Shown in pieces: positions 1 through 5,642 of a stretch of DNA of 5,642 bases. Origin of the DNA: Bordetella parapertussis (GTDB lineage: Bacteria; Pseudomonadota; Gammaproteobacteria; Burkholderiales; Burkholderiaceae_C). The stretch covers positions 1 to 5,642 of the forward strand of contig CALQBT020000204.1 of assembly GCA_943328885.2 (NCBI GenBank), in the 5' to 3' direction. Under the pieces are notes generated by a model, which had not been told where the DNA came from, ran no database searches, and saw only the letters and a list, made by a program, of their open reading frames with translations. Each line of letters starts with the position of its first letter. The stretch's first letter is position 1. The position numbers were made by a program, and so were the translations under genes.

Positions 1-373
1 CGCCGCGCTCAAACTCAACGCCGACTTGGTCGTGCTGTCCGCCTGCAACACCGCGGGCGGCGCTGGCAAGTTCGGCGGTGAGGCACTCTCCGGACTGGCC
101 GAGTCCTTTTTCTTTGCCGGGGCACGCAGCCTCGTGGTGAGCCACTGGCAGGTGCCCTCGGCTGCCACCGCACAGCTGATGTCGGCGATGTTCACCACAT
201 TGGGCCCCGAACTCAAGGGAGGTTCTAGCCTGGCCCTCAAGGCTGCGCAGGCCCAGCTCATCGCCCAAAAAGAAACCTCCCATCCGTTCTTCTGGGCGGC
301 GTTTGTCGTCGTCGGCGATGGCATGGCGGCCTCCAGCGCACAACGGCTACAGCCCGCGCTGGCATCGAGATGA
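1..373 (+). CDS. CHAT-domain protein, C-terminal end (5' partial)
   Basis: This is the last 123 residues of a longer protein; the first full codon is at base 2 and the TGA is at 371-373. It reads as the C-terminal half of a CHAT domain (caspase HetF associated with TPRs), a clan CD caspase/separase-like peptidase fold. Visible hallmarks are the beta-strand plus nucleophile motif LVVLSACNTAGG, with the putative catalytic Cys at codon 44-46; the GEALSGLAESFFFAGARSLVVSHWQVPS stretch in pieces typical of the family; and the closing HPFFWAAFVVVGDG. The catalytic His would lie upstream of the window, so activity cannot be judged. Many CHAT proteins carry N-terminal TPR repeats; whether this one does is not visible. 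The first TTG at base 26 is internal to the domain and not a real start. Its stop overlaps the start of the next gene, which puts it in an operon with a secreted protein, a CHASE2 cyclase and a TpsB transporter. Confidence 0.9.
   Translation, partial: AALKLNADLVVLSACNTAGGAGKFGGEALSGLAESFFFAGARSLVVSHWQVPSAATAQLMSAMFTTLGPELKGGSSLALKAAQAQLIAQKETSHPFFWAAFVVVGDGMAASSAQRLQPALASR
370..373 (+). promoter_or_regulatory. ATGA stop/start overlap (CHAT gene to exported protein)
   Basis: The ATG of the 243-residue gene (370-372) overlaps the TGA of the CHAT gene (371-373). The 20 bases upstream hold no convincing Shine-Dalgarno sequence, only a CGAG touching the ATG. Initiation here therefore probably depends on ribosomes terminating the CHAT gene and restarting. 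Confidence 0.7.
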
Positions 374-1101
374 GGCGAGGCTTGAAACCGCTGAAATTGA
401 GCGCCCTGCTGTGGGCCTGCCTGCTCTCGAGCCCTTGCCTGGCCGACAAGCTGATCGTGCTCGAAGCGCGGGGAGGTGCTTACAAAGCCGGCATGAGCCT
501 AGACAGCGCTGCGGTCATCACCCTCAAGGAGGGCGAACGCTTGACGGTGATCGGCGCGGATGGCCGCAGCATCGCGCTCAAGGGGCCGATCAGCGGTCAA
601 GCCTTTGCCAAGGCCGGCAGTGCCGCCGACCCCCGGTCGGCGCTGGCCGCGCTGGTAGCCACCCGCGACGCGCGCACCAGTTCGGTCGGTGTCATCCGCG
701 CCGGTACGGCCGCCGCGAAACTGCCACAACCCTGGCTGGTGGATGTCAGCCGGGCAGGGCCGCGATGCCTGATGGACGGGGAGTTGCCTGTCTGGTGGCG
801 ACCGCAGGCCGATGCGGTCGGGCAATTCACGCTGCTCCCGGCCGATCGCTCCTGGAGCGCGCAATTCGTCTGGGATATCGGCCAGGACCGACAGGCGATG
901 CCGCCTCTGGCCAGGTTCGAAGGCAACAGCGTGTACCTGATACGCCAGGCCGACCAGGAATTCGCCATCAAGCTGGTGCTGGTGCCCAACGATCTCGACA
1001 ACCCGCTGGTGCGGGCTTCCTGGATGCTGGAAAAAGGCTGCACACAACAGGCCGATGCACTGCTCAACCAGCTGCGCCAGGAACTGGGAGTCGCCCAATG
1101 A
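370..1101 (+). CDS. Exported protein of unrecognised family, probably periplasmic
   Basis: The protein has 243 residues. I do not recognise the family. Residues 1-25 look like a Sec signal peptide: basic MRRGLKPLK, a hydrophobic stretch of about 12 residues, then SSPCLA before Asp26. The residues before Cys23 (SSP) do not make a lipobox, so signal peptidase I cleavage after Ala25 is likelier than a lipoprotein. Residues about 28-77 alternate hydrophobic and Gly-rich segments (LKEGERLTVIGADGR, then IALKGPISG), suggesting a small beta domain loosely like FecR-type folds; that resemblance is weak. A central Ala-rich part follows, then a C-terminal half rich in Trp/Phe strands (LPVWWRP, SWSAQFVWDI). 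After signal removal exactly two Cys remain, Cys133 and Cys224, which could form a disulfide. The ATG at 370 is the only start giving a signal peptide. Both neighbours overlap it by 4 bases, so it is likely a periplasmic partner of the CHASE2 sensor or of the secretion pathway; this is inference. Confidence 0.85.
   Translation: MRRGLKPLKLSALLWACLLSSPCLADKLIVLEARGGAYKAGMSLDSAAVITLKEGERLTVIGADGRSIALKGPISGQAFAKAGSAADPRSALAALVATRDARTSSVGVIRAGTAAAKLPQPWLVDVSRAGPRCLMDGELPVWWRPQADAVGQFTLLPADRSWSAQFVWDIGQDRQAMPPLARFEGNSVYLIRQADQEFAIKLVLVPNDLDNPLVRASWMLEKGCTQQADALLNQLRQELGVAQ
1086..1090 (+). promoter_or_regulatory. Ribosome binding site GGGAG for the CHASE2 cyclase
   Basis: GGGAG sits 7 bases before the ATG at 1098, an ideal spacing. 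It settles the start choice: the reading frame stays open back to base 303, but the upstream part runs out of frame through the two preceding genes and its translation is Arg/Pro-rich and unlike a protein. Confidence 0.7.
1098..1101 (+). promoter_or_regulatory. ATGA stop/start overlap (exported protein to cyclase)
   Basis: The ATG at 1098-1100 overlaps the TGA at 1099-1101 of the upstream gene. Unlike the previous junction, it has its own good Shine-Dalgarno sequence, so coupling and independent initiation are both possible. Confidence 0.7.
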
Positions 1102-3044
1102 AAGCCAAGCAGCTCAGGCAAATCGCCACGATGATCGGCGTGGTGCTGGTGGCCACCGTGCTCGCTGTGCTGGGCACCCGTTACGTGACGTTTTTGGCCG
1201 GACTGGAAAATTCCGCCGCCGACATCCGCATCGCCGCCCTGCAGCCGCCACAGCCGCAGTCCAAGGACATCGTCGTCGCGGCCATCACCGAAGAGACGGT
1301 GACACAGTTTCCCTACCGCTCACCAGTCGACCGCGCGTTTCTCGCCCAGTTGCTGCAACATCTGGAAAGAAAGGGCGCACGACTGATCGTGCTCGACGTG
1401 CTGTTCGACCAGGCCACTGAACCCGACAAGGACGAGGCGCTGAAAGAAGCCATGCGCGCCCTCAAGGTGCCGCTGGTGGTGTCCTACATCAGCACACCTG
1501 GCATCGTCAACGAAGAGCAGCTCGCCTACCTGAACGACTTCGTTCCCGAAAAATTTCGCGGTGCAGCCAACCTCGCCACCGACCCCTTCGATGGCGCGGT
1601 GCGCTGGATCTTCCCGGGTCAAACCCGTGCCAACGAGCCCAAGGGCCTTGCCCGCAAAGCCGCCGAGCGCGCAGGCATCGATACCTCGGCAGAGCAGGTG
1701 GAGATTGCCTGGAAACCCTCGCAGGATTCGCAGACGCCAGCCTTTGCGGCGTATCCATCGCATGCAGTGGCCGTGCTGCCCGACGAGTGGTTTGCCGGCA
1801 AGATCGTGCTAGTGGGTGCGATGCTGTCCATCACCGATCGCCATCGCACGCCGATGGCCGTGCTGTACGACGATGAGCGCGGACAGATGCCCGGGGTCAT
1901 GGTGCAGGCGCATTCGATCGCCCAGCATGTCGAGCGCCGTCAACCGCTGAGACTGGGCCTGCAGTGGACGCTGGCGGTGGCGTTCTGTCTGGCCTTGCTC
2001 GGCATGCTCATCGGCTTGCTGAAGAAAGGGATCACCTTCAGCGCCATCAGCGGCCTGCTGGTCATCGCCGTGTTCTGGGTCGGCACCGTCCTCGGCTTCA
2101 ACCAAGGCCTGCCGATGCTGCCGCTGGTGGCCCCGACCCTTGCGCTGGCGCTGTCGCTGTGGATGATGGATGCGCTGCTGGGCAGTGCCGAGCGCAAGCA
2201 GCGCCAGTTTGTACAGGGCGCTTTCTCCCGCTACGTTTCCCCAACAGTGGTCAACCAGTTGGTTGAAAACCCTGAGAGTCTGAGCATCTCCGGGGTCAGG
2301 CGTGACCTGAGCTTCATCTTCACCGATATCGCGGGCTTCACAACCTTGTCGGAAAAGCTCAGCCCCGAGCGGCTTTCAGACGTGCTCAATGCCTACCTTG
2401 ACGGCGGTTGCGAGATCATCCTGCGCCACGGCGGCATGGTCGACAAGTTCATCGGCGACGCGATCATGTCGATCTTCAATGCACCGATCGCGCAAGCCGA
2501 CCATGTGTCGCGCGCGGTGCGATGCGCGCTCGAGCTCGACGCCTTTGCAGAGACCTTCCGGATCGCTCAGAACGCCGTCGGCGTGCCGCTCGGCCATACC
2601 CGGTTGGGGGTGCATTCGGGGCCAGCCGTCATCGGCAACTTCGGCTCCCAGGCACGGATGGATTTCACCGCACTCGGAGACACCGTCAACACCGCAGCGC
2701 GCACCGAAGGCGTGAACAAGTATTTTGGCACGCGCATCTGCTGCACCGATGCGGTGGTGGCGCAATGCCCGGATCTGCACTTCCGCCCGATCGGCAACGT
2801 CGTGCTCAAGGGCAAGCTCACCGGCGTCGAGTTGTACAACCCGGTCACCGATGAAGAGGCTGCGGCGCCCTTGTACAGCCGCTACATGGCGGCCTACGCC
2901 TTGCTCAAGACCCAGGACCCGGGCGCTGCCGATGCGGTGCGTCAGTTGCACCGAGATTACCCGGACGATGCTCTCATCCGATTCCATTTCGAGCGCGTCG
3001 AGTCTGGCCTCAACACCAACCTGGTCGTGATGGAAGACAAGTGA
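1098..3044 (+). CDS. CHASE2-domain class III (adenylate) cyclase
   Basis: This is a 648-residue inner-membrane receptor cyclase, predicted to make cAMP from ATP in response to a periplasmic signal. TM1 is at about residues 10-27. The periplasmic CHASE2 domain, about 30-285, shows KDIVVAAITEETV, GARLIVLDVLFDQ and the closing GKIVLVGAMLSITDRHRTP followed by PGVMVQAHSIAQ. Three hydrophobic segments follow at about 288-308, 312-333 and 340-360, the usual CHASE2 arrangement. After a short linker (FSRYVSPTVVNQLVENP) the cyclase domain runs from about 403 to 570. Its metal-binding Asp are Asp410 (FTDIAGFT) and Asp454 (KFIGDA), 44 residues apart. The substrate-selecting pair is Lys450 and Thr524 (DFTALGD), which in class IIIb enzymes indicates ATP rather than GTP. 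Asn531 and Arg535 (VNTAAR) are the transition-state residues. No catalytic position is missing, so it should be active as a homodimer. About 75 residues follow the catalytic core. Ligand unknown. It overlaps both neighbours by 4 bases, tying cAMP output to the TpsB gene. Confidence 0.95.
   Translation: MKAKQLRQIATMIGVVLVATVLAVLGTRYVTFLAGLENSAADIRIAALQPPQPQSKDIVVAAITEETVTQFPYRSPVDRAFLAQLLQHLERKGARLIVLDVLFDQATEPDKDEALKEAMRALKVPLVVSYISTPGIVNEEQLAYLNDFVPEKFRGAANLATDPFDGAVRWIFPGQTRANEPKGLARKAAERAGIDTSAEQVEIAWKPSQDSQTPAFAAYPSHAVAVLPDEWFAGKIVLVGAMLSITDRHRTPMAVLYDDERGQMPGVMVQAHSIAQHVERRQPLRLGLQWTLAVAFCLALLGMLIGLLKKGITFSAISGLLVIAVFWVGTVLGFNQGLPMLPLVAPTLALALSLWMMDALLGSAERKQRQFVQGAFSRYVSPTVVNQLVENPESLSISGVRRDLSFIFTDIAGFTTLSEKLSPERLSDVLNAYLDGGCEIILRHGGMVDKFIGDAIMSIFNAPIAQADHVSRAVRCALELDAFAETFRIAQNAVGVPLGHTRLGVHSGPAVIGNFGSQARMDFTALGDTVNTAARTEGVNKYFGTRICCTDAVVAQCPDLHFRPIGNVVLKGKLTGVELYNPVTDEEAAAPLYSRYMAAYALLKTQDPGAADAVRQLHRDYPDDALIRFHFERVESGLNTNLVVMEDK
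3032..3036 (+). promoter_or_regulatory. Ribosome binding site GGAAG for the TpsB gene
   Basis: GGAAG lies 4 bases before the GTG at 3041 (6 bases counted from the end of GGA), inside the last codons of the cyclase gene. It supports the coupled GTG start for the transporter. Confidence 0.5.
3041..3044 (+). promoter_or_regulatory. GTGA stop/start overlap (cyclase to TpsB)
   Basis: The GTG at 3041-3043 overlaps the cyclase TGA at 3042-3044. This is the third 4-base overlap in a row, and here the start is GTG rather than ATG, which may lower TpsB output relative to the genes before it. Confidence 0.6.
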
Positions 3045-4828
3045 CTTCCACTCGCGCGAGTCTCAAGCTCAGCACCTCCTGCCTGCAGATCCTGTCTGCG
3101 TCGGTGGCGCTCGTCGGCAGATGCCGGGGTGCGGGCTTGGCCGGCGCCGCGCTAGGCCTGAGTTTCGCGGTGCACGCACAGACGCCGCCGGCCATCAGCG
3201 CCGAGCAGCAGCGTCAAATAGATCAGCTCAATCGCCTGCAGCAGCAGAGAATTCCCAACCCGCTGCCCAGGGCTTCGACCCTGGACCTGCGCATCCTGGC
3301 GCCCGAAAAGTCAGCAGTCCCCAAGGCCGTCGATGAACTGGAGTTCATCGTCTCGGGTGTAGACCTTGAAGGTGCAAGTTATTTTTCGAAACACGAGATC
3401 GATGCGCTGTTCGCCCCGCTGCTGAACCGCAAAGTGGGCGTGACGGCGCTGCGCGAGGCAGCAAACAGGCTGGAGCAGAAATACCGTGACCTGGGATTCT
3501 TTCTGGTTCGCGTCTTTCTGCCGCCGCAGCAGGTCACAGACGGCATCTTCAAGATCAGGGTGATCGAAGGACGCGTCTCTCAAGTGTATGTAGAGGGTCC
3601 CGACACCGCGATGAACGAGCGCGTCGCGACCTTTGCCCGCCACTTGTCGGACATCCGTCCGCTCGACCTGGCGGGCCTGGAGCGGGTGCTGCTCATCATC
3701 AACGATCTGCCGGGTGTGTCGGCTGCTGGCGTGCTGCGCCCAGGCGCCGAACTCGGCACCTCGGACCTGCTGCTGACGGTCAGCCCTGTCCGCAGTTCGC
3801 AGTTGGTCACGGCCAACAACAACGGATCGCAAAGCACTGGTCCGTATTCGTTGAGCTACATCGTCACGATGCAGCAGCCCTTAAAAAGTCCAGGACAACT
3901 CAACCTCAGCTTCACCCGCTCAGGCACAAGCTCAAACCACTTCGAGGGCGTGCGCAGTCTCGCACCCCGCTACTCCCAGGCGCTGGGCAGCCGCGGCCTG
4001 ATGTTCAGCCTGGGGGGCACGCTGAGCGAATCCAGGCCGGGTGGAAGCCTGTCGAGCCTGGGGATCCAGAGCAACTCGGCCGCGTTGGCGCCCCGACTTC
4101 GTTATGCGCTGCAGCGGTCGCGCGCCAGTTCGGTCTATCTCGAGGGCGGACTGGCCCTCAACAGCAGCAAGACCACGATGGCCGAGTCCGTGCTGACGCA
4201 AGACCGGTCCAGCGTGCTCGATCTGGCCGGCTCCTGGGTCTTGAATGGCTGGATGGATGGCACGCAAAGCATCAGCCTGGGCATGTCGCACGGCATCGCT
4301 GCGCTGGGCGCCATGGACAGCCAGGCCTTGCGACCTTCGACGTCTGATTTCAAACCCCGGTTCCTGAAATTCGTGCTCAGCCTGCAGCGCACGCAGGCGC
4401 TACCGGGTCAGTTCAGTCTGGCCTTCAGTGCCAGCGGTCAGTACTCTGGCGACAGGTTGTTGGCCGGTGAACGGCTGGCTTTTGGCGGCAGCGCGATTGG
4501 CCGGGGTTTTCCGGCGGGCACCATCTCCGGCGACCGGGGATTGGGCGCCAGCCTGGAGTTGACCCGCCCATTCAAGCTGGGCCTTGACCCGGCCGTCAGC
4601 AACTTCCAGGTCTTTGTGTCGACCGACAGCGCGAGCACGCGCACCAATGAATCCACCAACATCCCTGCGACATCGGCTCACCTCAGTTCTCAGGCCCTGG
4701 GAGTGCGCTTCAATGTCTTGACTGACACCCTGGTTGACCTGCGCATCGCGCGCGCCAATCAGGCCCTGGTCAGTGACGACCCGGGACGCCGCAAGCGACT
4801 GCTGATCGAGGTCACCAAGCCTTTTTGA
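3041..4828 (+). CDS. TpsB outer-membrane transporter (FhaC/ShlB/HecB family)
   Basis: This 595-residue member of the Omp85 superfamily exports a TpsA partner across the outer membrane in two-partner (type Vb) secretion. Its length matches FhaC-type proteins. A hydrophobic signal region ends at AVHA, with likely cleavage after Ala46. A Gln-rich helix follows (SAEQQRQIDQLNRLQQQRI, about 53-71), resembling the plug helix of FhaC. POTRA1 is at about 100-184, containing FIVSGVDLEGASYFS, REAANRLEQKYRDLGFFLVRVFLP and FKIRVIEGRVSQVYVEG. POTRA2 is at about 187-250 (LDLAGLERVLLIINDLPGV to LLLTVSPV). The rest is a beta-barrel. The loop-6 motif appears as GRGF with Arg488, matching the superfamily VRGY/F signature. 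The protein ends in Phe (EVTKPF), the usual outer-membrane targeting signal. The N-region is long if GTG 3041 is used; GTG 3104 would give a more typical signal peptide (MALVGRCRGAGLAGAALGLS onward) but has no good ribosome site. No TpsA gene follows. Confidence 0.93.
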   Translation: MTSTRASLKLSTSCLQILSASVALVGRCRGAGLAGAALGLSFAVHAQTPPAISAEQQRQIDQLNRLQQQRIPNPLPRASTLDLRILAPEKSAVPKAVDELEFIVSGVDLEGASYFSKHEIDALFAPLLNRKVGVTALREAANRLEQKYRDLGFFLVRVFLPPQQVTDGIFKIRVIEGRVSQVYVEGPDTAMNERVATFARHLSDIRPLDLAGLERVLLIINDLPGVSAAGVLRPGAELGTSDLLLTVSPVRSSQLVTANNNGSQSTGPYSLSYIVTMQQPLKSPGQLNLSFTRSGTSSNHFEGVRSLAPRYSQALGSRGLMFSLGGTLSESRPGGSLSSLGIQSNSAALAPRLRYALQRSRASSVYLEGGLALNSSKTTMAESVLTQDRSSVLDLAGSWVLNGWMDGTQSISLGMSHGIAALGAMDSQALRPSTSDFKPRFLKFVLSLQRTQALPGQFSLAFSASGQYSGDRLLAGERLAFGGSAIGRGFPAGTISGDRGLGASLELTRPFKLGLDPAVSNFQVFVSTDSASTRTNESTNIPATSAHLSSQALGVRFNVLTDTLVDLRIARANQALVSDDPGRRKRLLIEVTKPF

Positions 4829-4848
4829 CGGCCGGTTGGTGCCCCCGC

Positions 4849-4864
4849 CAGCGGCAACCCGCTG
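4849..4864 (+). terminator. Weak GC-rich hairpin, possible transcript end of the operon
   Basis: CAGCGG and CCGCTG form a perfect 6-base stem around a 4-base CAAC loop, 20 bases after the TpsB stop. GCCA and TGGC flank it and could add alternative pairing. There is no T-tract after it, so it is not a standard intrinsic terminator. It may stabilise the 3' end or simply be chance in GC-rich DNA. Confidence 0.25.
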
Positions 4865-4969
4865 CGTTGGCGCACTCGCCTGCTGCTACCATCGATCGAA
4901 GTTTCAGCCCCCTCGACTGCTTGGCGATCGGCAATCCGCAGGCTGATCAACAAGACAGGCCAGCCACAG

Positions 4970-4979
4970 CGTCTAGACG
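4970..4979. promoter_or_regulatory. Perfect 10-base palindrome CGTCTAGACG, possible operator
   Basis: The sequence equals its own reverse complement and is centred on CTAG, a tetranucleotide that is usually scarce in proteobacterial genomes. It lies about 70 bases before the Bug-family start, a plausible position for a dimeric regulator. Chance occurrence cannot be excluded from one copy. Confidence 0.2.
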
Positions 4980-5039
4980 ACCCCATCCGCTTCGAAACGC
5001 CGGCCCCACTTGCAGATGTCCATCCACCACGCCCTGTCC

Positions 5040-5043
5040 GGAG
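5040..5043 (+). promoter_or_regulatory. Ribosome binding site GGAG for the Bug-family gene
   Basis: GGAG is placed 7 bases before the ATG at 5051, which supports that start together with the signal peptide that begins there. Confidence 0.65.
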
Positions 5044-5050
5044 CCCAGCG

Positions 5051-5642
5051 ATGATTCGACCCCTCTACCGCGCCTGTTGGCCCGCCGCGCTGGCGCTGTT
5101 GTTCAGCCTGCCGTTCTGCCTGCCTGCCGCCGCCCAGGAATTCCCGAGCAAGTCCTTGCGCGTGGTCGTTCCCTGGCCCGCCGGCGGTCTGGTCGACGTC
5201 GCGGCGCGCCTGGTTGGCGTCAGGCTGCAGGCCGCACTCGGACAGGCCGTGGTGGTCGACAACAAAGTCGGCTCTGGCGGTGTGATCGGGGCTGACCTGG
5301 TGGCCAAGTCGCCTGCCGATGGCCACACACTGGTCTTCACGACCAGCGCGCTGACGATCAACGCGGCGCTGCGTGGCAAACTGCCTTTCGATGTGGTCAA
5401 GGACTTCGATCCGGTCGCGCTAGTAGCTTATGCACCATCGGTGCTGGTGGTCAGCCCGACGTCTGGCCTGAACAGCGTCAAGGACCTGGTCGCGCTGGTG
5501 AAATCCAAGCCGGGCAAGATCAGCTATGCCTCGGCGGGCATCGGCTCTCCGGCGCACCTCTCGGGCGAGTTGTTCAAGTCGCTGCTGGGGCTGGACGCGC
5601 TGCACATCCCCTACACCGGCGCACCGGCGGCGATGAACGACC
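5051..5642 (+). CDS. Bug-family periplasmic solute-binding protein (TTT receptor), 3' partial
   Basis: The first 197 residues of a protein of the Bug/TctC family, which bind carboxylates or other small organic solutes in the periplasm, often for tripartite tricarboxylate transporters. The frame is open to the window end; family members are usually about 320-330 residues, so some 60% is present. Residues 1-28 are a signal peptide ending PAAA before Gln29. Family hallmarks are LRVVVPWPAGGLVDVAAR (36-53, with Asp49 in the first ligand loop), VVVDNKVGSGGVIGADLVAKSPADGHTL, and the region SYASAGIGSPAHLSGELFKSLLG leading to HIPYTGAPAAMND (185-197). The first loop reads PAGGLVD where PxGGxxD is usual, so the key Gly and Asp are kept. 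Betaproteobacteria carry many such genes, often without linked transporter genes, so the substrate cannot be inferred. The spacer before it suggests its own promoter, unconnected with the upstream operon. Confidence 0.93.
   Translation, partial: MIRPLYRACWPAALALLFSLPFCLPAAAQEFPSKSLRVVVPWPAGGLVDVAARLVGVRLQAALGQAVVVDNKVGSGGVIGADLVAKSPADGHTLVFTTSALTINAALRGKLPFDVVKDFDPVALVAYAPSVLVVSPTSGLNSVKDLVALVKSKPGKISYASAGIGSPAHLSGELFKSLLGLDALHIPYTGAPAAMND

Larger units (their letters stand above)
4829..5050 (+). other. Intergenic spacer between TpsB and Bug-family genes
   Basis: These 222 bases are the only sizeable non-coding stretch. They separate the four-gene overlapping operon from the next gene, so they should hold the end of one transcript and the promoter of another. 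I see a weak hairpin near the 5' end, a 10-base palindrome near the middle, and a ribosome site at the 3' end. No sigma-70 promoter stands out: TTGGCG at 4921 is a possible -35, but 17 bases on there is only TGATCA, a poor -10. Short open frames across it have no protein-like features. Confidence 0.6.

Noticed and set aside
303..1097. Upstream extension of the cyclase reading frame, which would give a 913-residue protein
   Set aside because: This part overlaps two well-supported genes in other frames, its translation is Arg/Pro/Gly-rich without domain features, and ATG 1098 has a strong ribosome site and starts directly before TM1.
499..1098. 199-residue open frame on the - strand
   Set aside because: It is antisense to the exported-protein gene, in GC-rich DNA where long shadow frames are common, and shows no recognisable domain, signal or ribosome site.
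2376..2987. 203-residue open frame on the - strand
   Set aside because: It is complementary to the cyclase catalytic domain, whose motifs are unmistakable on the + strand. The His/Arg/Asp-rich antisense product has no protein-like features.
4921..4949. Possible sigma-70 promoter, TTGGCG with TGATCA after 17 bases
   Set aside because: The -35 half is passable but the -10 half matches TATAAT at only one position.
4825..5295. 156-residue open frame on the + strand covering the spacer and the Bug-family start
   Set aside because: The product is Arg/Pro-rich and low in complexity, and it runs out of frame through the clear Bug-family signal peptide and ligand loop.
1..5642. CRISPR arrays, tRNAs, insertion sequences or integration sites
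   Set aside because: No regularly spaced repeats, transposase-like genes, terminal inverted repeats or cloverleaf-like segments were seen; almost all the DNA is accounted for by five genes.

Overview
The window is GC-rich, densely coded DNA, with every supported gene on the + strand. Taken together, a Bug-family (tripartite tricarboxylate transporter) receptor, a FhaC/ShlB-type outer-membrane transporter and a CHASE2-adenylate cyclase point to a Gram-negative betaproteobacterium. Burkholderiales, for example Comamonadaceae, is the best guess. That is an inference from gene content and base composition; there is no rRNA or other marker to confirm it.

Layout. (1) Bases 1-373 are the C-terminal end of a CHAT-domain (caspase/separase-like) protein whose start lies outside the window. 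(2) Bases 370-1101 encode a 243-residue exported protein of unrecognised family. (3) Bases 1098-3044 encode a 648-residue membrane protein with a periplasmic CHASE2 sensor, three further membrane helices and a cytoplasmic class III cyclase domain that keeps its full catalytic set. (4) Bases 3041-4828 encode a 595-residue two-partner-secretion (TpsB, FhaC/ShlB/HecB-like) outer-membrane transporter. (5) Bases 4829-5050 are a 222-base spacer with one weak hairpin and one 10-base palindrome. (6) Bases 5051-5642 are the start of a Bug-family periplasmic solute-binding protein, cut off by the window end.

Genes 1-4 are locked together by three successive 4-base stop/start overlaps (ATGA, ATGA, GTGA), so they almost certainly form one translationally coupled operon. 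The products span every compartment: a probable cytoplasmic protease-fold protein, a periplasmic protein, an inner-membrane sensor that likely makes cAMP, and an outer-membrane protein exporter. This suggests a sensing-and-secretion module in which an envelope signal changes cAMP and a TpsA-type protein is exported. No TpsA substrate is visible; if it exists in the same operon it should lie upstream of base 1. The Bug-family gene after the spacer looks like a separate, unrelated transcription unit.
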